Assembly (NCBI GenBank): GCA_031216445.1
Contig: CM062219.1
Span: 21,622,501 to 21,686,500, forward strand
Direction of reading: 5' to 3'
From: Lateolabrax maculatus
Lineage: Eukaryota > Chordata > Actinopteri > Acropomatiformes > Lateolabracidae
DNA: 64,000 nucleotides
In this document: positions 44,311 through 56,698 of the stretch, one piece after another
Layout: every line of letters begins with the position of its first letter
Numbering within the stretch: position 1 is the stretch's first letter
The notes under the pieces: generated by a model
What the model saw: the letters and a program-made list of their open reading frames with translations, nothing else
Database searches by the model: none
Told to the model about the DNA's origin: nothing
Program-made: the position numbers and the translations under genes

Positions 44311-47194
44311 ACTAACAAACTAGAAAGTCTCTCATTTTAGTTAGTAATGGTGGGTCAACCCTCTCACAGATTTCAACAAACAACTGCAGTGCTGGTGTAG
44401 ATATTCAGCTCAGAGTTTGCTTTGTACCAGGGCCTATTTCGAGTATGACATGTAAGTGTAGCAGCGGACATTTGATTCTTGTTTACCACTTGAACACTCT
44501 TTGTTCACTCCACCACTGAGCGATCAGATCTCACATTTTTATAAGATCATTTCACATATCTAAAATCACCATCAACATGAATCTGTAGTCACTGACAGTC
44601 TAACTGCGATTGACCTACACCTCAGAGCTGAAGGGTATTCAGGGAGAAGGAGGAAACAGTAAACCCAATCCATGTGTGTCTTACACCCCAAGCCCTGTGT
44701 GTTTCTCACAGAAGAATATGTTCTGCTGAATGGCTGCCTGCTTAGTGAACAGCCAAACAAAACATCCTGAGCATCAGTAGTCCTGTCACATCACCTGTGT
44801 GAACTTCATCTGAGAGACAAAGGACAGTCAAATAAACCCATGCAGAAGGAAGGAAACTTAACAACAACAACTGCAGTGGTGATTATCTCACGCATATCAG
44901 TGTGTTCACTTTTTCTCACATTTTTTTTCAGTTTGGTATTTGCAGATGGCAGTGACCCAAGGCCCATTTTATTGTTTTAATGTGTTTTTACTTTATTACA
45001 GGCAGCCATTCGATTCAATTCATAGTTTCAAAGCTGTGTTTTTAATATGGTAATACAGTTTTAAGTGCAGATTGATGCAAAAAGTCAGCAATACATTACA
45101 TACAACAAAAAATGTTGAGAACAAAAACGGCAGAGACTATGTTAACTGTGATGGATGAACTGGGCCACACAAGTTTAAAGTTGATTTTCATTTTATAGTG
45201 AAATAAATGGAAGGTATAAAACCCATCTAAATAGAGTCTGGATAGTGTTTGTGCTTCCTTATATTTTGTGAACAAACCTCTAACCACCAGGCTCTTTTCA
45301 CAGAGAACATTTAGTCCTGGCAGAAAAAGCCGATTTTTTATTGATAACATTTATAACAGCTGTATCTCATTTAGGTAAACTAGTTCCAGAGCCCCGCAAT
45401 TGTGCATGGTTTTACTGATAATTGTTCAATTAAACACACTCAAAGGATTTCCTGTTACAGCCACTTGGTCTGGTATGACCAGTAGCTTATGATAGCAAAT
45501 GTTGGGTAGATATTGCTGTATAACTGACATTACTGAGTCAGTTCACTGACTTTATAATTCTCTTTAAGACTCTTTAAGTTTAATATTAATACATTTGATA
45601 GAACAATAATGCTGATATGGTCTTCAGCGATATATGTTTAGACATTAAAAGAACATGTACACTGATAAAAATGATGTGAGAAAGATGTGTGCTAAAATCT
45701 AATCCAAAGTATCAAGTATAAAAGTATCACTTCAGTCTCTGGAGGATCTTTAGGATTTGTCCACGGTAAGCATGTCTCTTCTTCATAATGGTACAGAAAC
45801 AGCTGGTAACTACAGCATAAGATATGGCCACTTTATTACTCCAGCTGCTTGATGAATCTCTCTGTGTTAGTGACTAAGCTGAACTTCTAGATGCCAGCGA
45901 GGTTAGCCCTGCGTCTTCTGGCTAGACTCCTTTCGAAAATGTTCGCTGATGGCGGAAGCTTGCAAGATGTCTCCAGTGGCTGTATGCTGCTGACAGTGTG
46001 TCTGTGCAGGCGGTTTATGGGCCAACAGGGCCAGTCCTCTCTGGTTTCACTGAGCAAAGAGAGGGCACAGCTGCAGCCACCAACGCTGAAACCCTCCCCA
46101 CCCAAGACAACTGCACTGCTGCAAAAACAAGGGCCATGCTGTGTGTGTGAAAGGACTCCAGACACACAACCCCTAATGGAGCGGATTAGGCTGGGCTGCA
46201 CAACTTTGATACACTGTTCCAGGCAGCACAGATTGACGCCTCTCTGTCCGCTCACAAAGGACTGCCAGGAACCAAGACCTGCTGTCTGAAGTCTCTCCAG
46301 GGCCAGACAAAAACTGCACTCAAGCCATGGACCAGTTTTTATTTGCAGTCACATGCAGTTTTTGGGGCCTGCTTTCTTGAACACAGGAAGCATCCAAATG
46401 TAGCAAACATGAAACGTACAGATTAGTGTGATCTTTATTGCTAGCTCTCTACTCAATTTCTCAGTCAATGCTTTAGTATTCGGTAAGAATTTCTTATAGC
46501 CATCAGAGAGTTGTTTGTCGCCTCACAGAGCTGATGTGGCTTTGAGGTGGCTGTTCAAAACTATGCACACAGGAATGTATTTTCAATAATGTGTGCTGCG
46601 GGCATATGTGCACCTGAATTTTTAAATAATTTAATTTCAGCTCACTGTGCAATTTATCCGTTTGTTGGTTTTACTTGGTTTGAGGGGTTCTTCAGGAAAG
46701 AAGTGGGCGCAAGTAACACTTGTTCCCATCAAGGCTCATTGGATGTGCCTGACAAAACAACAGCTGAAGCTGATGAAGTAGGCCTACAGCTGACTCTAAT
46801 GGATGTTGAGCAAGCCTGACAAAGTACAGCTTAGACTGATTACAGTATACAACTCTGACCACATAGTGTTGACTCTGACAAGATGAGCCCATAATGTGCT
46901 AAAATGATCATCATACTGAGGATGCAGAAGAAACACTGGAGGTGGTATAGAATGAAAAACATCTCCCCGACTAGACGATAGCTGTGTTGCAGCGCACTCA
47001 AGTATGGCCAACCATTGCAAAGAAATTCTCAACATGTGGGAAACATTCCTTATGTATTAGTGAGCAAACATTCTGTGATGACAGTCTCAGCTGGAAGATG
47101 TAGTGCCGAAGATTTAAATATCTTTGAATTGTTTACGGCTGAATCAAACATCCATCACTTCTGATTGGCTGACTGAAACCTCTGAGAAAACACT

Positions 47195-47224
47195 GCGTGC
47201 GTGCGTGCGTGCGTGTGTGTGTGC
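47195..47224. repeat. (GCGT)n(GT)n microsatellite
   Basis: GCGTGCGTGCGTGCGTGTGT within megf10 intron 1. Confidence 0.9.
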
Positions 47225-49199
47225 AGGCCATGCTGTGTTTTGGCTTTCATCTCACACAGTCAGCTGTATGTCTCCTGCAGTGTGAGCTGACTTTCCCTCA
47301 CTCACTTTCACTGGGGAAACACCACACAGTATGAGTCATCCTACATCGTGTTTCCATGCACACAAACCCTCCAGTTATTGTAAGTCATTAGCTTAAGGGC
47401 AACAGTCCAGTTCCAGCAGTTAAGATTTAAATGAACAGGATTTCATTTAGAACCTTACTCACATGGCCTGTACAGCCATGCAAACTGTATCTCCACTTCC
47501 CACCTTGATTCCATGGGTTGTTCTAAAGTTGATTGAGGTAATCACACAAAGATGTTTGTCAGTTAATCAAGCAAAGATTAAATTATTATTGCCCAGGTAA
47601 ACAAAGCCATATATAAGTGTGTATCTGACACTGCTGGACTGCACATTCTACTGCACCTGTTGGAAACCATTCATTAGTTCTAAGGACATACTACCACAGT
47701 AGTGAATGACACGTCAGCTCCCTTCACCATTTTTACTTACTGACGCTTCAACTTGATTTAGCACTCACACTTCACTGAGACTTCAATTCTTTTTAGCACT
47801 TACAACTTTAACAGCCAAAGTCTTTCAGTACTTCAGTTTTAAATTGCTATATCAACTTTTTTCAGCACTTCAAATCAATATTACATATATTGTGTTTATA
47901 TATATTGTGCACTTTAACTTCCCTACAACAACATTTCAAAAGCTCCAAAGAATCAGTCATTTAAGACATTTAATCTGTTCAAAGTGTTTCAGCTACAACT
48001 TTTCAGCTAAAGAAAGTGTAAATTTATGTTTGAAAATGTTGCATTTTCAGTTTTACAACTACAGCCTTGAAGGACATTTTGAGCCAATGGCTACTGATGG
48101 ACAGGCTGTTACACAACCGAACTACACACTGGGAGCACTGGTTCATTCTAGTCAGTCCCACACCGACATGTCCTCATGTCTGTCAATACTGAAGACACCA
48201 AACATGAACGTAAGCAAAGTAAGCAAATAGGTCTGCAACATGACAGACACTAATCTTTTCTCACAATTTCAATTTCACAACGTTTGCAGTTGGTGGTCTG
48301 GAAGAGTGTGTGTGTGTGATTTTGGCAGGTGAAACTTATTAGACCCATTAAAGTCTCTCTTGGGTACTATTTGTTCTACCTTTCATCAGTGAGTCCCTTA
48401 CTACTCTTAACAGGAACAGGTGGTGCATTTGGAAAATGTGCATATACTGCAATGACGTGACAAAGGGTCTATGCACAAAATATACAGATATACACATAAT
48501 AGTTAAGGTTTTGTGATGCATGGTAAAAGTCCATGGCTCAAGATTGCAAAAGAAAAAATATCTTAGAAAATATCAGCCTTTAGAAGTGAAACAATCTGCC
48601 ACAGACAAAATCCCCATTTTGGGTTAATAATGTGAACATCTTCAAAGGAAAATTTGCATATTAGTTATTCTCATAATTGTGGCCCTTCTTGCTTTCTATT
48701 GCAAACATTAAACTTTCAGACTATGTTGGGAAATACTGAGTTTAGCAAAATTTTATTGGAGTGAGTAGTGTAAGCCTTCTGACGCTTTCAAAATTAACTT
48801 CAACTTAACATTAATCAATTCAGTTGCACCAAGTAGCTACCTGGATTAGCTATGTAGATAATTGGGTAGCATAGAAATTTACATCCAGGAAAACTCACTG
48901 TATAACCAGCTAGCTGTATACGCCAAAGCTTCAGGCTCAGGTCCAGTTCTGGTTCGGTTGTTGTCAAATATAATTTACTAAGAAAATTCTCTCTTTCTTT
49001 CTCTGACCTAGTCGATTGTCTGCAGCCCAGCATGTCATGTATTGCAAGTAGCTACACAATGCTAAGTGGGAAAGAGACAGAGTGTAGCCAATTTAGCCCG
49101 GAGAGCTAATAGTCAGTAATGGATTAAATGAAGCCAAAATGTTTCAAGTCAAGTCATCTTCATTATCATGATGTTCTTTTTGTAAATGATGGTCCCATT

Positions 49200-49957
49200 T
49201 AGAGGAAAATAGACGATAAAGCAATGTATGCTTTAGGGCGTGGCTGCCTTGTGATTAACAAGTCGCTACCACGCCGACCGCCAATCAGGATAGAGGCAGC
49301 ACTACCTTCTCATCCAAATAACTTCTGGCAAGCCCCCAGGAAGTGCGCCACACTTTGAAGCCAATTTGACATAGCGGCCAAACGGTGGAATAACATTTTC
49401 CGGATCCGTCACGTGATGCCATTGGGCCCAAAAAGACTTTTTCCCATTGACTAACATTGAGAAAGCGACGTCTGTAACTCAGTGGATCATTTTTTTTTGA
49501 GGTGCATCAACTACCCAGTTCTAACACTTGAATAGCCCTTATTTAAATCATTAGGTCCTAAAAGTTGTGAAGTTCACTAATAGCAGAATCTAGAGTTTAG
49601 TCTGTCATTCATGTGAACGAGCCCAGGACTGAGCGGCTGGGAGGCGGGGCTAAAGGAAACGCTAGTGCGCATGCTCTATGGGCCCAACAGAGCGGGAAAA
49701 TCTGAAACTTCCGCATAGTGTATACCCGGATGTTTGCTTCATGCGCCACTGAGCAACTTCCATAGGAATGAACGAGGCCCCGCCTCCAACACTGTATCCA
49801 GCTCTCTTTATACATCCATGACTTCTGGTCACTTCTGGCTTCAAAAACCAAGATGGTGACGGCCAAAAATCTGAACTTGAGGCTTCAAAACGGCTATTCA
49901 CAAACCGGCAGGTGACGTCACGGAGGCTATGCCCACTTATTTTATACAGTCTGTGGT
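49200..49957. repeat. Unclassified teleost interspersed repeat
   Basis: GC-richer than its surroundings, with GAGGCGGGGCTAAAGG, AACCGGCAGGTGACGTCACG and a TTTTATACAGTCTGTGG end that I associate with a common fish repeat. Boundaries are approximate. Confidence 0.4.
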
Positions 49958-51827
49958 TGATTCTTGTGCATTAATTTAGAAACACATTTGATTTTTCAAC
50001 CTAATTACCACCCACTGCTAACGTTTGCCTATACATCTCAAAATATGTTTTTAAATATGATGAAACTCAAATTCATAAAAAATGTATCTTCAGACATTTT
50101 GAATAAAAAGGAGTCCCCTCTCTTTCCCCAATTATAGTCTAATTTGATAAAATGATGCTTCTCCTATAACATGATTAGACATGCACCAAAACTGTAACAC
50201 TAACAGCCGAAGTGGACAAACACTTTTTTGGCTGAGACTGAGCAAGACTTCCCTGAGGAACACCATGATCTAGGGCTGAATCAATGTACCAGTCATGCTC
50301 ACACCGCAGTTGGTGACAAACATCTATTACTTTAGGGCAGGAGCAGTTCATTACAGCGCATTGTATGCTCTGACTCTTTTTACTGTTATGTCAAGTCAGT
50401 GCAGGTCAAACTCGTATACTGTACTTCACGTTTCAGATTCTGAAAAACAAAAAACTATTTACAAGTGCATTAAAAAAAAAAAGCAAACAAAAGCAAACAA
50501 AAAAAGCTGCAATTTTGGAACTGATAATAGTCTATGGGCTCCATTTTCATCAACCCTGCGGCACGGTGCAGATCGCAGTCAAGTGCGCCCTGCCCAGTGC
50601 ATCTGGAGCATGCCAAGCACCCTTTTGACCAAGATACCAAACCGGTGCTGTCAAGGAAGTCTGCGCCCCCGGAAAAAAAAAGCTATTTCAAACTTTAATA
50701 AAACTACTAAAATATAATCACACAACATTAATACATCAGCTCCACAGAATGTCAACAGGTCTTCCATCCAGACACTGTGTTGCATGACTGTACAGTGACA
50801 GAAGGGCTGCTGCACCCAGTTCTGTTCCCAGAAAACTGGTGGCAACATCTTCCCTCCTAAAATAGGCAGACCTTGTGGCAAAGAACAGTTTGGACTCAGT
50901 TTAGTGGTGCAGTAAGGATTTCTGGAATCACTGCTGTCCAACTGTCAGTGGATGGGAGAGGTAGCGGAATGTAGGTCATGACCATCCGTTTTAGAATTGA
51001 GGGGTTGTGTGTTCCTGAGCTGCAGTTTATAGTTAGAGTTACAGTTACAGTAATATTTTCTAGACTCTGTTCTGTTTGCCTTTTTTGCCATAAATAAAAA
51101 GCAATTAAATATTTTCCTGGTACTCTGAAGCATTTTGATCATTTTAATGCATTTTCACTTACTGCACTTTAGTAAAAGTAGTAATCTCACACTGTCATTA
51201 CAAGAACAAGCTTTCTAGTGGCGCAGCCCAGTCAGCTGGACAAATGGGTCCGATGGAAATGTTCCTAGAAGCTATGAGGTGAGTGCTGCTTTGTTCAGCA
51301 CAGTGATAACATTAAACAAGAATATTGGGAAACTGTAATCATACCTCATGGTGAGCCTTACAGACAATGTTAGAACGTTAGAAAAATTGCAGGATGATAG
51401 GCCTACAGCATTCAATATCCTTCATTGAAATTTTAAATGTATATGACACATACATTTATATGATAGTGTGTACACATTGTAAAAACCCTCCTAAGTACAG
51501 TAAATTGTACTTTCTTATCACTCTAAAATTGATGAATATGGCTAAAAAAATCAACTAAAGCTATAGTTTCCCGCATTTGTAGTGTGTTACTATAGAATAA
51601 ATGTATGTTCCCTCCCACGTCTGCTTAAAGAAGCTGCGGAGTTTCTTACAGCAATTTTCTACCCTTCCTCTCTGCCAATCCTCAGCTTTAACTAAAACAG
51701 TCATTGATGAATGGTTGATCTGTATCCACTGAGCCTTAATGATATCAACATACAACAGTCCTGATTAACATCTCGTCTGTCATCAGATCACACAGGCACA
51801 TCATAACTGCAGGAGAGGAAGGTTTAC

Positions 51828-52150
51828 CTTATCTATGAGAGAAGAGCGATCCTGCCTCGGCTCATGGGTCCGTCCTCTGATTCTGATGGAGTTAAATCCA
51901 GTATTTAATATTGAGGAGTAGCAGTGCTGCCCCCCTGAAAGCCCACACCAGAAGCTGGAGTCATTGAGCGCGCTGTTTGTGGCGGTGTTCCGTCAGATGA
52001 GAGAACTCTCCGGTACACTGACAAACTTTCGCCGATCACCGAACACTGGCCGGGCTGCTCCCGTGACATCAGCAGCCTCTCCACCAATGACCGCCTGTCA
52101 CCGTCCTGCACCTTCCATCGCTGTGGAAGTCATGTGGACCCTTTATTTTC
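51828..52150 (-). other. megf10: Candidate non-coding first exon and promoter region of megf10
   Basis: On the minus strand a strong donor AAG/GTAAAC sits at 51828/51827, preceded by sequence richer in CG dinucleotides (51960-52090) than the surrounding AT-rich DNA. This is the most plausible place for the 5' exon that splices to the start-codon exon at about 42440. The transcription start and upper boundary cannot be fixed from sequence. Inference only. Confidence 0.45.
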
Positions 52151-53921
52151 CCCGATGTTATATCGATGTTATGTAGGCTAATTAATATGACTGAGTAAAT
52201 ATTTGTTATGAGGCTATATTCCAACCTTTTAAAAGTCCACATATCTAAATAAATGACGGACACCTGAAGGCAGCTTTGACAGGACAGAGATGAGTCAGAC
52301 ATTGTGATGCTGTAGCTGCTCGAGGTGCAGTGACATCCAATGCGTAGCAGTAAAGTACAAACTTGTACAACTCACATGTTTATGTAGAGCAGCTTCTAAC
52401 TCAGTTAAATATTTGCAATTTAGTGTGTTTCCACCAAGGCTGGGTTGCAAACTGAGCAAAGCAGGCAACTGCCCCCAGGTCCCTCCCAGACACCCCCAAA
52501 TTAAACACCAACCAATGTTTTATTCTTTCAGGCCTAGGTAAAATGGAGTTAATTTTAAAAGTAGAAAAAGATAAATTACTCACGTAGCGATGTTGATAGT
52601 GTTTAGTGCAAAATGTTGTGCTTTATTTACTTCAACTAGTGACATTTAATTTGAAAAGACAGACATTGTTCAAATATTTTTATACATTTTCACATATATT
52701 GTAGAATCACAATAATTCTCAATACCTCAAAAAAGATAAACCTTGAAACATGAAAACAGGTTGCAGATGGAGATAAATCCAAATATTCTCACTTTCTAAT
52801 AAGCCATCAAATCAGTAGTTTCAATGTTATGTCACTAATTAAGGGTTTTTCCAACAACGCATTAAGTCTGCAGTTGTAAATTTCACTAAGTTGTTAATAA
52901 AATGTTGTTCCAGTCCAATCCCCCTTTCAAGTGGCAGAATCAGAAACAATCGGAAGCTGACCATTTTTCTTAAACAGAAAATCCAACAGAATTAAAATTT
53001 TTCTTGACTATTTTTTTCAATTACTTGACTTTCTGTACTAACAAAACCTCATAAATTCTTTCGAGGAGAGGCTGTATTAAGTGTGCACCATACATCAGAC
53101 CGGCAGGTCCGTAACTTTGGCTTGCAACACGTCCCCGCCCCTTTTTGGTGGACAACAGATGACACTCGCCATAGACTTGTAGAATGTAAAATAGCGTGTG
53201 TTTGGATTACAATTGTGGCAAGTTTGTCTGCATTCCTTTTGTATTAAACAAACCTTTGTTTTAAAGACATGTCTAATAATTATTTTGGGACTTTGTGTCT
53301 TCATTCTCCCCCTGTCCTTGTGGATCAATGACACTAGGCAGACATTGCTTATCTGGACATTTATGCATATTTGATCGATTTGCCAGGCAGCATTAGCTGA
53401 GTGTTGTCTGCAAATAACCAACCTGTAGCTGTAATAAGTGACTGTAATCCAGTAGCATCCCACTCAAGATAGCTATCCATCAGTAGTAGGCCTAACTGGC
53501 ACCAGCATCATTTAGCTATTTACCACACTGACAGTGAATATTCATGTAATGTATGTGCCTCAAATCAAAGTGTGAAAGCATACTGAGTCCTTAAAATCTG
53601 GCCACAGGGCTTTACCACAATATTGCAAACTAAAAGTTGGTCTTAATAATGGCTTATACCTGGTCTATAAAGCAGTAGTAAATTGTTTATTAACACTAAT
53701 AAAGCCATTAGTTAGAACTTACGAACTTAAAACTTTACAAAGTGGTACAATAAATGTTTTAATGACACACAGTGACACCACGAAATTATGGTTCTATTTA
53801 TTTATTACAGTTCTGGATATTATACACTTGATGCACCCCACAGCTAGTTTATTCTTGCAGTGTCTGCAGTTTGTTCACTGGAAAAGATAATCATGGCCTC
53901 AGGGTCAGCTTGATTATTCTT

Positions 53922-54034
53922 TATGTAAATAATATTTTAAAGAGTATGGTCTAGACCTACTCTATGTGAAAGCGTCTTGAGATAACTTTTGTTATGATTT
54001 GGTGCTATACAAATAAAATTGACTTGACTTGACT
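53922..54034 (+). mobile_element. L2-type LINE, last 113 nt only
   Basis: GTAAATAATATTTTAAAGAG through GATTTGGTGCTATACAAATA and (TTGAC)n, between the two genes. Confidence 0.8.
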
Positions 54035-54139
54035 TTATCTTGCATCATCTACCCATAATGAGTTGGGGATGGGGATACTTTGTGAATATAGACCATCCAA
54101 TCTTGCAGGTAAATATCAAAAGTTGAATGTGAGTTCTAA

Positions 54140-54380
54140 ATCCGCAACCTGAGGTGTCCGCCAAGGGAGCATCCTGGGGCCATTATTCTTTCTATTATAG
54201 CCTATATTAACGATTAGATTAAAAAGATTAAAATCTTTATGTGGATGATGCAGAATTGATTATGGTACATATAGATAAAACTACAGTAGAGAATATGAGT
54301 TGAGTGCTGAACTTCAGAATATTGGCATACAGCTTTCTGATAATGATTTGTCCCAGACATTTAGGAAAACTGAGGCCATT
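54140..54380 (+). mobile_element. Degraded LINE reverse-transcriptase remnant
   Basis: The translated sequence around 54150-54180 reads GVRQGSILGP, the conserved LINE GxPQGSxLGP block, and near 54235-54250 YVDDAE, a decayed YADDT catalytic motif. Frameshifts separate them. It is a different and older element from the L2-type copies. Confidence 0.55.
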
Positions 54381-55779
54381 TTTGGAAATTAGAAATCAAG
54401 TTCAATTTTGTTTTAGTTTTTAAGTTAAGGAAGGTCTAACAATAACTTCAACAAAAATTGCATACTTTAGATAAAGTCCCCTCAGGAAGGGTAATGGCAG
54501 TAAAAGCACTCAGCAAAATTTGTGAAAATACTGAACTCTTGTCCTGGAGAGCATCCCTGCAGAAAATGTAACATCAAATATTGTTTTTGGGACTTCCGTT
54601 TAAACCACTTTGACTCTGCTGCCACCTGCTGGTACAGACGTTCTCCACAACTCAACAAAAAAGACTTAAAAAGACTGCAGACTTAAATCCAAATGACCTC
54701 CCGCTATTTTCAAAATCTACATTTGAGACAGGAATTATTGAAACATTATTTCCTCTTCCTCTATCTGTTTTTTTTTTAGCCTTGTTGTGTTTTATATTTG
54801 ATATTTAGGGTGCTGTTTTTTTATGTATAACATATAAGATCGGACCTGCAACAAATTCATATAGATCAGCTATAACCACCAAACATCTTTCAAAAAATGA
54901 GCACCGGTAGTTGTCTGCTTTCTGAGCAAATGTTTTGTAGTAGATTGGTGGAAATTACGCTTTTATTCTGAATAGATAAGTCCGGACTTGTTATTGTAAC
55001 TGTTATTGTTATTATCATATACGGGAGTGCCAAATATTGATTTTTTATTTTCTTTTTTGTGAAAGAATAAAAGCTTATGAGGCTGATCAAATCTCTACGG
55101 AAGCTTTTATTCTGTCAGACTAACTCTGATCGGAAGTCTCCTCTTCATTAAAGCAACCTGAAAACAAAAAGGGCTGCTGGCGGATAATTAGCCTTCAAAA
55201 TAAAAGCACTACGTCCTGCTGGGAGATTTATTATTAATTACAACAATTATTATTGCATAAGACCTTGAACATACTTTGTATTTGCATTTAGTTTTTTAAT
55301 TAATTGGCTACTTTATAAGAAAAGAAGGCGTTCAGGTCTTTTGTCCTGTCGATTGAAAAAAATTACGCTTTATTCTGAAAAACAAAAAGCCCGACTGGAA
55401 GTGTTGGGGCTCCTCTTCGTGTACCGTCTATGGTGTTGATAATGGAGCACAGACACAACATGATGACAAGGTACCTGTTCCTGGTGTGGACAGAGAGACC
55501 ATTAAGCCACTGTGAGGTTGGCAAAGGAAGAAACGTGTGAACGTCCACAGTCCTGACGGTGACTCGGGAGCGGGTCAAAGTGAGCTGCCGTGACCGTCAC
55601 AGCTCAATGACGTGTTAGTGATATTACTGGACTAACAGTTACCGTTAGCTAATGCACAGTGGCAACGTTAAACACCAGCCATCAGACTATGGAGGACAAG
55701 AAGAAGCCAGGAGGACACTGCCCGGGCGTCGGGACTTCCGACCGGTTCAACGAGGCTTTCAGTCGGAGTGGAACTTCGC

Positions 55780-56056
55780 TATAAAATATTTGTACCCTGG
55801 TGGGGGGGCTGTGGTGCGGTTGTTAGTTACAGTTTAAAATGGGACAGGCGAGCCTTCAGGATGGGGCAGGCTATTCTGAATGGGATAAATGTCTTCTCAG
55901 CCCTGTGAATTAGGCTGTCGGAGGTGGGAAGTGTATTTTTCCACCTATACTGCTCTGCAGAGATGTCGGATGCCCGTACACGTCAGCACCTCCCCAGACA
56001 ACGGTAGCATTCATACATTTCACCGCACAGTCAAACTCCTCGTAGGGTAAACAGCG
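55780..56056 (+). promoter_or_regulatory. chsy3: Candidate chsy3 core promoter and 5' UTR
   Basis: A TATAAAAT box lies at 55780-55787, about 270 nt before the start codon, at the front of sequence that becomes CG-rich through exon 1. This would give a 5' UTR of about 240 nt. Position alone supports it. Confidence 0.3.
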
Positions 56057-56633
56057 ATGGCTCTGAAATCAAGGAGACCGTGGACGACAGTCATTTTCGG
56101 CGTCTTCCTCGGATTCACGGCGTCCTCTTGGCTCATCGTACCTCAGGTTCTGGAAAGTAAAAGGAAACAGTCTCCCGTGTGTCTGTACCACAGTGGCTCC
56201 TCCGTCGGTAAAGGTCCGGACATCCTCGGGAACACCGCGGCTCTCAAAGACCGGGACAGCCCGCGGTTCAGTCAGGAAGAAGACCGGGTGTTCGGTACGG
56301 GGAACGGCAGCGGACACGCCGGCAGATCCGTCAGCAGACCAACGCATTTCCTGTATGTCGGCGTGATGACCGCGAAAAAATACCTCCGGTCTCGCGCCGT
56401 GGCTGCGCACAAGACCTGGGTGAGTTCCATACCCGGGAAGGTGGAGTTCTTCTCGAGCTCCGGGTCTGGCGCTGTCCACGTTCCCGTCCCCGTCCCGGTG
56501 GTTTCTCTGGCAGGTGTGGACGACGCCTACCCTCCACAGAAGAAGTCATTCATGATGCTGAAGTACATCCACGACCACTACCTGGATAAATACGAGTGGT
56601 TCATGCGGGCAGATGATGATGTTTATATAAGAG
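56057..56633 (+). CDS. chsy3: chsy3 exon 1: anchor, stem, DDD motif
   Basis: Residues 1-192 plus one base of the next codon. Rich in CG dinucleotides. Donor AGAG/GTGATT; a long TG repeat begins about 18 nt into the intron. Confidence 0.93.
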
Positions 56634-56649
56634 GTGATTATTCTGTGAA

Positions 56650-56698
<49 letters not shown>

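Larger units (their letters stand above)
42444..51827 (-). other. Probable megf10 intron 1 (9.4 kb)
   Basis: Between the start-codon exon and the candidate non-coding exon. It contains an LTR-like stretch with CCTGTN hexamers (about 43690-44310), a GCGT/GT microsatellite (47195-47224), and a teleost interspersed repeat (about 49200-49957). Open frames near 45.89-46.29 kb on both strands resemble nothing I know. Confidence 0.5.
52151..55779. other. Intergenic region between divergent megf10 and chsy3
   Basis: AT-rich, no gene recognised. It holds a short LINE tail (53922-54034) and directly after it a degraded LINE reverse-transcriptase remnant (about 54140-54380). Regulatory elements for either gene may lie here but none can be named. 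Confidence 0.5.

Noticed and set aside
45887..46289. Overlapping open frames of 132 aa (plus) and 122 aa (minus)
   Set aside because: No recognisable domain or homology, no splice context, inside megf10 intron 1. Opposite-strand frames of equal length usually reflect one GC-richer stretch free of stops.
50520..50680. GC-richer block resembling a fish interspersed repeat
   Set aside because: The resemblance is from memory only, with no second copy in the window.
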